In this document: positions 32,539 through 42,300 of the stretch, one piece after another
Layout of the letters: each line of letters starts with the position of its first letter
How positions within the stretch are numbered: position 1 is the first letter of the stretch
Assembly (NCBI GenBank): GCA_035689115.1
Contig: DASSMA010000042.1
Location: 54,675-118,674, forward strand
Direction of reading: 5' to 3'
DNA length: 64,000 nt
Source of the DNA: JAHFUS01 sp035689115
Lineage (GTDB): Bacteria; Actinomycetota; Acidimicrobiia; Acidimicrobiales; GCA-2861595
Made by a program: the position numbers and the translations under genes
Notes under the pieces: model-generated
Seen by the model: only the letters and a program-made list of their open reading frames with translations
Databases searched by the model: none
Told to the model about the DNA's origin: nothing

Positions 32539-33180
32539 ATGAGCGGGGCGGGGGAACGTCTGCTGACGCGATCGGTCGAGGGCGGTGGGCGCCGAGGCGA
32601 GGCAGCGGGCCGCCGGACGCGAGGCGCCGTCGCCGCGGTGCTGGCGGGCGCAGCCGTCGTCGCCGGGGCCGCGTCGGGCGCGTGGGCCTGCGTGCCCCAG
32701 CCCGTGCTCACCGTCGAGCCGCAGGCGTCAGGGGCGCCCGGCGCCCGGATCACCGTCGACGGCATGTTCGTCGACGGCGACGTCGAGATCCGCTGGAACG
32801 GCGTGGACGGGCCCGAGCTGGCGACCACCAGCGGCCCCCACTTCTCGGTGGCCGCCACCGTGCCCGAGGCCGTCGACGGCCTGTACGCCATCCTCGCGGT
32901 GAGCCGGGCGCCCGACGGCAGCGTGAACAGCGTCGGCCGTGCCCCCTTCCTCGTCACGTCCGCGCCGGGTGCCGCGAACCGGGCGCCGGTCGGGCTCCAG
33001 GCGCGATTGGCGCCGGCGGCAACCGGGTCGCCCTCCGACGCCCGCTCGGGCACGCCGGCCGCGCTGACACTGGCCGAGGGCGCCGGCCTGGGTCTGGCCG
33101 CCGCCGCCGCCGGGCTGGCCCTCGGCGCCCGCCGCCGGCGGTCGCGGCCGCCGGCGAGCGGGGCGGCCGCCCATGGGTGA
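32539..33180 (+). CDS. Exported Ig-like protein with AWAC motif and C-terminal membrane anchor
   Basis: A 213-residue protein. It has a Twin-Arg-free basic N-terminus, a hydrophobic signal (about 29-50) ending AWACVP, then an Ig-like beta domain (about 52-145: ITVDGMFVDGDVEIRWNG, FSVAATVPEAVDGLYAI). A C-terminal hydrophobic helix (about 180-197) is followed by RRRRSR, so it is a type I surface protein. ATG 32539 follows the -10-like hexamer directly. The next gene starts inside its last codons (8-nt overlap), forming a three-gene unit with the BNR protein and the cupredoxin lipoprotein. It shares the GAWACVP segment with the 46957 product. Confidence 0.75.
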   Translation: MSGAGERLLTRSVEGGGRRGEAAGRRTRGAVAAVLAGAAVVAGAASGAWACVPQPVLTVEPQASGAPGARITVDGMFVDGDVEIRWNGVDGPELATTSGPHFSVAATVPEAVDGLYAILAVSRAPDGSVNSVGRAPFLVTSAPGAANRAPVGLQARLAPAATGSPSDARSGTPAALTLAEGAGLGLAAAAAGLALGARRRRSRPPASGAAAHG

Positions 33181-34723
33181 CGGATCGGAGCGGCGGCGGG
33201 CGATCGTCCTGCTCGCCGCCGGCGCTGCCGCCGTGGTGCTCGGCGCCGCCCTCGGACTCGTCGCCACCGGTCCGGCGGCGTCGACCCGCCCCCGCCCCTC
33301 GGAGGGCGACGAGACGCCGGTCACCCCCATGGACCTGTCAGTGCAGGCGGAGAACGACTCCCCGCTCCTGCTCGCCGACCCCGTCGAGCCGCGGTTCGTG
33401 GTGATGGCCAACCGGGTGGACTTCCCCGGCTTCGGCTGCGCCCTCCAGGTGTCCGGCGACGGCGGGCGCGGCTGGGCGCCCGATCCCCTGCCCGAGCTGC
33501 CCGACGGTGTCGAGTCGTGCTACGCGCCAGAGGTGGCCTTCGACCGCGCTGGCCGCCTGTACTACCTCTTCGTCGGGCTGGCCGGCCCCGGCCACCGCCC
33601 GATCGGCGCGTGGCTCGTCTCGTCGAACGACCACGGGCGCACCTTCTCGAAGCCCCGGCAGGTGCTGAGCGGCCTGAAGTTCGGGGTGCGCATGGCCATC
33701 GACCACACGATGGGCCGGCAGGGCCGGATGTACCTCACCTGGATCGAAGCCCGTTCCGAGGTCGGCCTGGGGTCCTTCGGCGAGCCACCGAACCCGATCA
33801 TGGCGGCCTACTCCGACGACGGCGGAGGCCACCTCTCGACGCCGGTCCAGGTCAGCGACCGCTCCCGGTCGCTGGTGGTGGCGCCCGCCCTCGCCCTCGG
33901 GCCCCACCACGCCGTCCACGTCGTCTACTACGACCTGGGCGGCGACCGGCGCGACTACAGCGGCCTGGCCGGCCCGGTGTGGGACCGGCCGTGGTCGCTC
34001 GTGCTGGCGTCGTCGACCGACGGGGGCCGCCACTTCGCCGCCGGGAGGGTCGTCGACGACGGCATCGTGCCCACCGAGCGGGTGATGCTGATCTTCACCA
34101 TGCCGCCCGCATCAGTCGCCGTCGACGGTTCCCGCCTGTGCGCGGCGTGGACGGACGGCCGATCGGGGGACCCCGACGCGGTGCTGCGCTGCTCAGCCGA
34201 CGGCGGCCGCCGCTTCGAGGCGCTTCACCGGCTCAACGACGACAGCAAGCGGCGCCAGTACCTGCCCCGCCTGGCCGTGGCGCCGGGCGGCCGAATCGAC
34301 GCCGTCTTCCTGGACCGGCGGAACGACCCGGTGAACCGCGACAACGACGTGTACTACACCTACTCCACGGACGGGGGGCGCCACTTCGCCCCGAACCTCC
34401 GACTCACCTCGCTGCCGTCGAACTCGCACATCGGCGCCGAGTACGCCGGCCCGGCCGCCGCCGGCCAGTACGAGATCGGCGGTCGGCTCGGGTTGCTGTC
34501 GGTGCCCGACGGCGCCGTCGCCGCATGGCCCGACATGCGCAACGCCGTCGGCAGCACGCGCGCCCAGGACCTGGTCGCCGTCCGGATGGACGGCATGGCC
34601 GGCGGCGGAACCCGGCCCGACCGACCCCTGGGGCTGGCCGTGACGTCGGGCGGCGCCGGTGCCGTGGTGCTGGGCGCCCGGCGCCTCCGTCGGGCCGGCC
34701 CCCGGGCGGTGCCGACGGCATGA
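33173..34723 (+). CDS. Secreted sialidase-like (BNR) beta-propeller protein
   Basis: A 516-residue protein with an N-terminal signal or anchor (about 9-32). A six-bladed propeller is marked by Asp-box phrases such as SGDGGRGW, SNDHGRTF, STDGGRHF (twice) and SADGGRRF. A C-terminal hydrophobic stretch (about 485-500) before RRLRRAG may anchor it. BNR folds occur in sialidases but also in many non-enzymatic exported proteins; the sialidase catalytic Arg triad cannot be confirmed by eye, so activity is not claimed. ATG 33173 overlaps the upstream stop. Its stop overlaps the next start (ATGA). Confidence 0.82.
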   Translation: MGDGSERRRAIVLLAAGAAAVVLGAALGLVATGPAASTRPRPSEGDETPVTPMDLSVQAENDSPLLLADPVEPRFVVMANRVDFPGFGCALQVSGDGGRGWAPDPLPELPDGVESCYAPEVAFDRAGRLYYLFVGLAGPGHRPIGAWLVSSNDHGRTFSKPRQVLSGLKFGVRMAIDHTMGRQGRMYLTWIEARSEVGLGSFGEPPNPIMAAYSDDGGGHLSTPVQVSDRSRSLVVAPALALGPHHAVHVVYYDLGGDRRDYSGLAGPVWDRPWSLVLASSTDGGRHFAAGRVVDDGIVPTERVMLIFTMPPASVAVDGSRLCAAWTDGRSGDPDAVLRCSADGGRRFEALHRLNDDSKRRQYLPRLAVAPGGRIDAVFLDRRNDPVNRDNDVYYTYSTDGGRHFAPNLRLTSLPSNSHIGAEYAGPAAAGQYEIGGRLGLLSVPDGAVAAWPDMRNAVGSTRAQDLVAVRMDGMAGGGTRPDRPLGLAVTSGGAGAVVLGARRLRRAGPRAVPTA

Positions 34724-35208
34724 GGCGGCATCCGCACGTCCTCCTCGTGGCGTTCCTGTCGCTGGCCGGTGCCTGCACCTCCATCTCGCACGCCGCGCCG
34801 TCCGAGCCGCTTCCCGCCCCGATGCCCGTGGTGGACGTGACGATGACGGAGTACCACTTCGCCTTCACCCCGCCGGCATCGGGCGGGCGGGTCATGATCC
34901 GTGTCACAAACGCCGGGAGGGTGATCCACGCCCTCGAGCTGCACCCGCTCGGCGCCGACTTCCCACCGATCGACCAGCAGCTCCACGGCTCCGTCCGCCG
35001 AACCCTGGCGCCGTTCGCCGAGCTGCCTGCCATGCGCCCAGGTCAGCACCGCTCCTTCGTCGTCGACCTCCGCCCGGACACTCGGTACGCGTTCTTGTGC
35101 TTCGTGGCGGACCGCGACCGGGTGGTGCACGCCCTGAAGGGCATGAACGCCGAGTTCCGCACCGCCCCGCTGCCCTCCCTCCCCCGACCGCCCGGGCCCG
35201 GCTCCTGA
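34720..35208 (+). CDS. Cupredoxin-like lipoprotein
   Basis: A 162-residue protein with a lipobox LAGAC (Cys at residue 18). The mature part has a cupredoxin fold (VDVTMTEYHFAFTPPASGGRVMIRVTN). A His in VIHALELH and a later C-x10-H-x4-M (FLCF...VHALKGM) supply the four usual ligands of a type 1 copper site. It is likely an outer-face electron carrier or copper-binding protein. ATG 34720 overlaps the BNR protein stop. Its place at the end of the unit beginning at 32539 suggests the three proteins meet at the cell surface; the function of that set is unknown. Confidence 0.82.
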   Translation: MRRHPHVLLVAFLSLAGACTSISHAAPSEPLPAPMPVVDVTMTEYHFAFTPPASGGRVMIRVTNAGRVIHALELHPLGADFPPIDQQLHGSVRRTLAPFAELPAMRPGQHRSFVVDLRPDTRYAFLCFVADRDRVVHALKGMNAEFRTAPLPSLPRPPGPGS

Positions 35209-35278
35209 CACGGAGGGGGTCCCGGCGGTAGAGTCCGGCGGGAAGAAGCGGGGGCACTCCTGTGGCCGAGGGGATCTG

Positions 35279-35329
35279 ATGGACCGAGCGGACACGCACG
35301 GCGAACGCGACGCCACCCTGCGCCGGTAG
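35279..35329 (+). other. Possible 16-codon leader peptide before the AfsR-like regulator
   Basis: ATG 35279 with GAGGGG five bases upstream opens a 16-codon frame (MDRADTHGERDATLRR) ending TAG at 35327-35329, four bases before the GTG of the regulator. The regulator's own ribosome site is weak, so its translation may depend on this frame. The peptide has no obvious attenuator composition. Confidence 0.4.
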
Positions 35330-35333
35330 GTCC

Positions 35334-38108
35334 GTGACGCCACAGCGGGGCCGGGGGCGTCCCGGCCGCCTCCCGCTCAGTTTCGACCGCTTCGTGGCGC
35401 GCGAGGCCGAGACCGCCGCCGTCGCCGCCCTGCTCCGCCGCTGCCCCCTGGTCACCGTCGGCGGTGGTGCGGGCGTAGGGAAGACGCGCCTGGCCATCGA
35501 AGTGGCAGGCGCCGTCGCCTCGGACTTCCCCGACGGGGTGGCCTTCGTACCGCTCGCCTCGATCAGGCGGCCCGGCGGCGTCCCGCAGGCTGTCGCCGAC
35601 GCTTTGGGCCTCGACCGCTGCCTGGACGCGACGGCCACGGTGGCCGACCACCTCCGGCGGGCCCGGCTCCTGCTCGTGCTCGACAACTGCGAACACCTCG
35701 GTGCCGAGGTGGCCGAGACGGCGGCCGCGCTGCTCGCCGCCTGCCCGCGCCTCGGCATCCTCGCTACCAGCCAGGTGCCGCTGGCCGCTGCCGGCGAGAC
35801 GGTCTGGAGACTCGGCCCGCTGGCCGTTCCCGCCGTCGGGGCGGGAGCGGCCGACGTCGAGGCCGCCGCTGCGGTGCGGTTGTTCTGCGACCGGGCCGGC
35901 GCCGCCTCCGGGGGCTTCGCGCTCACGCCCGAGGTGGCGCCGGCAGTGACCGAGATCTGCCGCCGCCTCGACGGCGTGCCGCTGGCCCTCGAGCTGGCCG
36001 CACCGTGGGTGCGGGTGCTCGCCCCTGCCGAGATCGCCGCTCGCCTGGCCGACCGCTTCGCGCTGCTCACCGGCGGCAACCGGCTCGCCGTCCCCCGCCA
36101 CCAGAGCCTGCGGGCGGCGCTCGACTGGAGCTACGAGCTGTGCTCCGCCGAGGAGCAGGCCGTGCTCCGCCGCCTGGCCGCCTTCGCCGGCGGGGCCCCG
36201 CTGCCCGCTGTCGGCGACGTCTGCTCGGACCGCCGGATGGACGCCGGCACCGTTACCGGCGCCCTGACCGCCCTGGTGGCTCGCTCCTTGGTGACGGTCG
36301 ACGATCGGTGCGGCAAGCCTCGCTACCGCATGCTCGAGACAGTGCGCCAGTACGCCGCCGAGCGCCTCGCCGAGGCGGGGGAGGGGGTCACCGTGCGCGA
36401 GCGCCACGCCCGCTGGTGCCTGGCACTGGCCGAGGCGTCGGAGCCGCAGCTCACCGGCGCCGAGCAGCGGGTGTGGCTGGCCCGCCTGGGGGCTGAGCAC
36501 GAGAACCTGAGGACAGCACTCGAATGGGTTATCGCCAACGGCCGGGACGAGATCGCGCTGCGCCTGGCCGGTGCGCTGACCCTCTTCTGGCGCATGGGCG
36601 GTCATTTCGACGAGGGCCGGCGGTACCTCGACGCGGCCCTCGCCACCGCCGGCGCGGCGCCCGACGAGGCGCGCGCCAAGGCGGAGTGGGGGCTCGGCCT
36701 GCTGTCGGCCATGCTCGGCGACCACGTCGGAGCCGCTCCCGTACTCCACGAGGCGCTCCACCGCTACCGAATCCTGGGCGACGCCGCCGGCGCGGCCCGC
36801 TCGTTGCTGGTGCTGGGCAACTGCGCCATCTCCACGTCGCCCGTGCGCGCTCAGGCGCTCCTGGAGCAGAGCGTCGCCCTGGCCCGAGACGCCGGCGACG
36901 AGTGGTGCACCGCCCACGCCCTGGCCATGGGCGGGCTCTCCCATGTCAACCAGGGCGCTCCCCAGGCCGCCCGCCCGCTCGTCGACGAGGCCGTGGCCGT
37001 CGCCCGCAGGAGCGGCGACGCCCAGGGACTCCGCATCGGTTTGGCGCTCCTCGGGCGCGTGGCCCGCCACCAGGGTGCCTACGCGGTGGCCGAGGCGGCC
37101 CTGGCGGAGTCGCGGGACCTGACCCGGGAGTTGGGCGAGCACTACGGCGTAGCCGTCGCCACCATCGAGCTCGGGGCCGTGGCACTGGCCAGAGGCGACC
37201 GCGAGCAGACCGGCCGCCTGCTCGCCGAGGCCGAGATCGCGGCCCGGTCCTGTGGCTCGCCCGGCCTGCAGACCGAGACCCTCGTCCTGCGGGGCCGGCT
37301 GGCCCAGGCGGAGGGCGACTTCGAGCGTGCCCGCCGGCTTTTCGAGGAGGCGGTCGACGCCCGGGGCGAAGCCGGCTACCGCTGCGCGCCCTTGTCTCGC
37401 GGGCTGGGCGAGGTGGCGGCGGCCTGCGGGGACGAGGCCGGAGCGGCCCGGCTGCTGGAGGACGCCGTCGCCCTGGCCAGAGAGATCCGGGACCCGGCGG
37501 AAGAGGCGGCCGCGACCCATGGGCTGGCCGAGCTGGCACGGGCCCAGGGGGATCACGCGCTGGCGGAAGCGCTCCACCGCTCGGCCCTTCGCCTACGCCG
37601 GGATGTCGGCGACGGCCACGGGCAGATCGACTCAGTGGAGGCGATAGGCAGCCTGGCTGTGAGCGCCGGCCGGCGCCATGCCGGCGGCGCCCAACTGCTC
37701 GGGGCAGCCGAGCGGCTGCGCCACGACTACGGCTGGGCCCGGACTGCGATCCAGCGCCGTCAGTACGAGGACGACGTGGCCGCCCTGCGCGAGCGACACG
37801 GGGCCGACGCGGTGGACGCGATGCTGGCTCGTGGCGCCGAACTGACGCTGGCCCAGGCGGCCCGTGCCGCTGCCCGGGCCGGGCGCAAGTCCACCCGCCC
37901 GACCACCGGCGCGGCCAGCCTCACCGCCACCGAACAGAAGGTGGCCGCCCTCGCCGCTCAAGGCATGAGCAACGTCGGGATCGCCGCGGAACTGTTCATG
38001 TCGGCCAGCACCGTCAAACGCCACCTCCGTCGCATCTTCGCCAAGCTCCGCGTCACCTCGCGGGTGCAGCTGGTGCAGATGCCCCTCGACGCCGGGCCGC
38101 GGGCCTGA
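35334..38108 (+). CDS. AfsR/NB-ARC-type ATPase regulator with TPR and LuxR HTH
   Basis: A 924-residue STAND regulator of the predicted-ATPase LuxR class. The P-loop GGGAGVGKTRL is near residues 43-53, Walker B LLLVLDNCEHL near 112-122 and the GxP motif LDGVPLALELAA near 213-224. A TPR region spans about 340-830 and a C-terminal LuxR HTH about 858-915 (LTATEQKVAALAAQGMSNVGIAAELFMSASTVKRHLRRIFAKL). It sits between the two groups of genes with GGGGGATGTTCC promoters, so it is a candidate for their control (inference). The start is GTG 35334. It converges with the giant SBBP gene with only two bases between stops and no hairpin. Confidence 0.88.
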   Translation: MTPQRGRGRPGRLPLSFDRFVAREAETAAVAALLRRCPLVTVGGGAGVGKTRLAIEVAGAVASDFPDGVAFVPLASIRRPGGVPQAVADALGLDRCLDATATVADHLRRARLLLVLDNCEHLGAEVAETAAALLAACPRLGILATSQVPLAAAGETVWRLGPLAVPAVGAGAADVEAAAAVRLFCDRAGAASGGFALTPEVAPAVTEICRRLDGVPLALELAAPWVRVLAPAEIAARLADRFALLTGGNRLAVPRHQSLRAALDWSYELCSAEEQAVLRRLAAFAGGAPLPAVGDVCSDRRMDAGTVTGALTALVARSLVTVDDRCGKPRYRMLETVRQYAAERLAEAGEGVTVRERHARWCLALAEASEPQLTGAEQRVWLARLGAEHENLRTALEWVIANGRDEIALRLAGALTLFWRMGGHFDEGRRYLDAALATAGAAPDEARAKAEWGLGLLSAMLGDHVGAAPVLHEALHRYRILGDAAGAARSLLVLGNCAISTSPVRAQALLEQSVALARDAGDEWCTAHALAMGGLSHVNQGAPQAARPLVDEAVAVARRSGDAQGLRIGLALLGRVARHQGAYAVAEAALAESRDLTRELGEHYGVAVATIELGAVALARGDREQTGRLLAEAEIAARSCGSPGLQTETLVLRGRLAQAEGDFERARRLFEEAVDARGEAGYRCAPLSRGLGEVAAACGDEAGAARLLEDAVALAREIRDPAEEAAATHGLAELARAQGDHALAEALHRSALRLRRDVGDGHGQIDSVEAIGSLAVSAGRRHAGGAQLLGAAERLRHDYGWARTAIQRRQYEDDVAALRERHGADAVDAMLARGAELTLAQAARAAARAGRKSTRPTTGAASLTATEQKVAALAAQGMSNVGIAAELFMSASTVKRHLRRIFAKLRVTSRVQLVQMPLDAGPRA

Positions 38109-38110
38109 CC

Positions 38111-39345
38111 CTACGACGTCCCGTCGTTGAACCACCCGTCGACGTCCATGATGACGTCGACGGTGCCGAAGGCGTTGTTGACCTTGACCTTGCCGTCGGC
38201 CCCCAGCTTGACCGCCACCAGGTTGGGCACGGTCTGGCCCCCGGTGTAGTTGAGGTTGGAGGCGGTGGGCTGGGACACGTCGGAGGGGAACAGTGTCAAC
38301 ACGCTGGGTGTTGACGGGTTGGTGACGGTGGTGTTGGCCACCACCCCGGCGGCCCCGGTGGCTGGCACCCCGCCCGCCCCCGCCACCGACACGGCCGTGG
38401 TCTCGGGGTACGAGGCGGCGCCGAGAGTGGCGCATGGAGAGGGCACGCAGGTGCCGGTGTTGACCCCGCTCCTGGTGTCGACGATGCGAGCCGGGGTGAG
38501 GGGGCTGAAGCGGCTACCGGCGATGGATCCGGCGGTGGTGTACCAGCCCACCACGTCGAAGATCACGTCGGCGCTGCCGAAGGCGTTGTCGATCTTGACC
38601 TTGCCGTCGGCCCCCAGCTTGACGATGACCAGGTTGGGCACCGTCTGGCCGCCGGTGTAGTTGAGGTTGGAGGCGAGCGGCTGGGCCACGTCGGAGGGGA
38701 ACACCGTCAACACGCTGGCCGTGGAGGGGTTGGTCACGGTGGCGTTGAGCACCACCGCGGTCGCCCCCGACGACGGCACCCCGCCCGCTCCGGCGACGGT
38801 GACGTCGATGGTCTCGGGGTTGCCGCCGGCGCCGAGGGTGGCGCACGGCGAGGGCACGCAGGTGCCGGTGTTGACCCCACTCCTTGTGTCGAGGATGCGG
38901 GCCGGGGACAACGCCACGTAGCGGGAACCGGCCACGGTGGTGCCAGCGGAGTACCAACCCACCACGTCGGCGACGACGTCGACCGAGCCGAAGGCGTTGT
39001 TGACCCTCACCCTGCCGTCGGCCCCCAGCTTGACCGTCACCAGGTTGGGCACCGTCTGGGCCGGCGTGTAGTTGAGATTGGACACCCCCGGCTGGGCGGC
39101 GTCGGAGGGCCACACCGTCAGCACCGACGCCGCCGTCGGGTTGGTCACGGTGACGTTCATCACCACCGCCGACACCCCGCTGGCCGGCACCCCGCCCGCC
39201 CCGGTGACCTGGATCTGCTCGGTGCCGCCGGCGCCGATGGTGGCACAGGCCTGGGACGACCCGGTCGTCGAGAAGCACGTGCCGGTGCTGACCCCGCTCC
39301 TGGTGTCGAGGATGCGGGCCGGCGCCAGCGCGCTGAACTCGCCGG
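38111..39345 (-). repeat. Three tandem about 413-bp coding repeats at the 3' end of the SBBP gene
   Basis: Units begin near 39343, 38925 and 38512 (minus strand), each with ARI(L/V)DTRSGV, then TGTC, an Ala/Gly-rich beta core with NATVTNP, SNLNYTxxQTVPNLV and NAFGxxDVxxDVxGW. Long stretches of DNA are nearly identical between units, so copy number may vary and assembly could collapse here. Confidence 0.85.
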
Positions 39346-42300
39346 CGGTGGCCTGGGGGTAGACCGGTGCCGAGCTGGCGGGCATTCCGTTGCCGTTGGC
39401 ATTGGTGGCGTACACCGTGAAGCTGTAGGCGCCCTGGCCGGCGATGCCCAGCGAGTTCGACAGCCCGGTGACGGTGGTCGAGCACGTGGGCGAGCACGGG
39501 GCCACGGTGAACGTGGCGTGGGTGGCGCCGTTGGCCGGGGCGTTGGTGACCACGCCGTAGGAGGTGATGGCCGTGCCCCCGTCGGAAGCGGGCGGCGACC
39601 AGGTGAGCACGGCCGACGTGTTGGCGGCGGCGGCGGCGAGGTTGACCACGGCGGAGGGCACGCCCGGGAATGCGAACGCGGGCCCGGCCAGCGAGGACGT
39701 GCCGCCCGGGCCGGTGGCGAGCGCCGCCACCGGCCCCGACGGTCCGCTCGGGACCACCATGGTGAGGGTGGTGTCGGGGCTGGCGGAGCTGTGGGTGACG
39801 CCGGTGGCGGCCACTCCGGCGAAGCTGACCGCGCCGACCGTCGTCAGCCCGGTGCCGGTGAGCGTGACGGTGGTGCCAGGCGGTCCCGAGGAAGGCGACA
39901 GCGCGCTCACCGCCGGGCGGGGCGTGTAGTAGTACGCCGCCGAGTTGGCGACGAAGAACACCTTGCCGCAGTTGGCCGCGCACACCGCCTGGGGCCCGGC
40001 CGCCAGAAGGGTCTCGCAGCAGTCGACGCTGGTGAAGCTGGCCGTCCCTGCCGACTTCCAGGTGCCGTCGGCCGGGTCGTAGCTCTCGGCGGTCACCTTG
40101 GCACCCGCCTCGCCGCCGGTCTTCAACACGTTGCCGTTGGGCAGCAGGACCGCCGCCGAGGGCATGCCCCGCGAAACCGTCAACCCTGTGTAGACCCAGG
40201 ACCCGGGCGACCCCGGCGTGTACAGCTCCGCCGAGGTCAGCGCCGGCTGGGCAGGGGCGGCCGGCGGGCAGTCGACGTAGCAGCTCACCCCGTTGGCCAC
40301 CACGACCTTCCCGCAGTTGGCCCCGCAGGCCCCGGTGGTCGCCAGGGCGGTCAGCGTGTGGCGCACCCGGGGGGTGCCCATCGACCCGGCCGGCGACCAG
40401 GTGGCGCTGGCCGGGTCGTACTGCTCGGCACTGGCCGTGGCCGGCGCCGCCGAGCCGGTGCCGGCCAGGTAGCCGCCGGCCACCAGCACCTTGCCGCTCG
40501 GGAGCACTGCGGCCGCCGCGTTGGCCCGGGCGGTGGACATCGGGGCGGTGGCGGAGAACGTTCCCGCCACCGGGTCGTAGACCTCGGCGCCGGCGGTGGG
40601 GTCGAGGTTGTACGCCGGTACCGCGCCGGTGTTGCTGCCGCCGGCGACGAGCACCTTGCCGTTGGCCAACAGCGTGGCGGTGGCGCCCTTGCGGGGGGTG
40701 GTGAGCGAGCCGGTCGCCGACCATGCGCTGGTGGCCGGGTCGAACAGGAACGACTGGGCGATCGCCCGGGCCGGCGAGCCGGTGTAGGCGGTCGGGTCGA
40801 GTCCCCCGGCCGCCAGCACCTTGCCGTTGCCCAGGACCGTGAGAGTGACGCCGCCCTGGTTGGCGTCGGGCTGACCGCACTGGTTGCAGGCCCCGGCCGG
40901 CGACCACGAGTCGGTGGCCGGGTCGTAGACCTCGGTGTCGTTCAGGGAAAGGTCCCAGCCGGCGAGCGCCTGGGTCGAGGCAGCGTTCGCCGACAGCCTC
41001 GCCGTGTTGGCGTTGGCGATACTGGTGATGGTCGTTCCCGGCGGGAACACCGGGGTGCCGGCCGCTCCGGCGCTGAGGCGCTTGCCCACATCGGCGGCGG
41101 TGAAGGTGTGCTGGCCGGTCGCCGAGGTGAACAGGTTGGACCCGAGCACCGTGCTTCCGTCGGTGTAGGGCTGTCCATACGTTGCGGTGGAGAGGACCTT
41201 GCCCCCGGGGAGCGCCACGCTCGCCCGGTGGTTGCCGGCGCTGCACATGGTGCAGGAGGCGGCGCCGGCGAAGCTGCCCTCGCCGAACACGAAGCGGTCC
41301 GCCGCGCTCGGGAGCGACGCAACCGGACCCGCCGTCACCCGCACGTCCTTGGTGGAAGCGGCCACGGTGGCGAGCGCCGATTCGGGACAGATCGTCCCCG
41401 ACGGCGCCGCGCACGGGCTCACGGCGGTGATCTGGGTGTCGGAGTCGACGTGGAAGCTGGCCGCCGGCACGGCGCCGAAGCTCACCGCAGTGGCTCCTGT
41501 GAAGCCCCCGCCGGTCACCACCACGGTCGTGCCGCCGCTGAACAGCCCGGAGTGCACGCTCAGTCCACCCACGTAGGGCTGGGCGCCAGCGGCCAGCTTG
41601 GCCACGAACCCGTGATCGTTGCCGTTCACCGCAGCGGCAGGTGCGGTCGCCTCGAAGGCGCCCGCCGTGGTGGGGAACGCCGGCGAGGTGGTCACCCCCG
41701 CCACGAAAGCGCTCGACGGCGTGGCGCCGTCCACCGCCACGGCGTACCCCGTGTCGTTGTTCTCGCCGAGCACCGTCGAGTACACGAGTCCGCTGGTCCC
41801 CGCCGCCGGGTCGACCTGGGCGGCGAAGGCGCCGGCGCCGACCTGCACCGGGTTCTTGAGGGGGAAGCCCGACGCCGCCTGGCCGGTGAGGACGACCTTG
41901 CCGGCGGCGTCCACCGCGATGCCGTAGCCGGCGTCCGGTCCGGTGCCGCCCAGGTAGGTCGAGTACACGAGCGACGAGGTGCCGCTCTGGGAGGTGTCCA
42001 TCTCGGTCAGCGTCACGTTGGATCCGAAGGTGCCGGCGAAGGACGCCTGGAGGGCGTTCTTCACCGGGTACGACGCAGAGGTCGTGGAGCCGGTGACGTA
42101 GGCGAGACCACCTCTGGCGACGAGCCCGTTGGCGTGGCTGTCGCCGCTCGCCCCCCCGAGATAGGTGGCATACCCCAGCCCCGACGTCCCGGCGATGGTG
42201 TCGATCCTGGCGACGAACCCACTGGTGGTGCCTGTGAGCGCCGTCTGATAGGCGCCGGCGGTGGTGGGGAAGTTGGTCGACTGGGTGTCACCGCCCAGGT

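Noticed and set aside
33173..34723. Naming the BNR protein a sialidase
   Set aside because: Asp boxes alone occur in many non-enzymatic propellers, and the catalytic Arg/Tyr/Glu residues could not be placed by eye.
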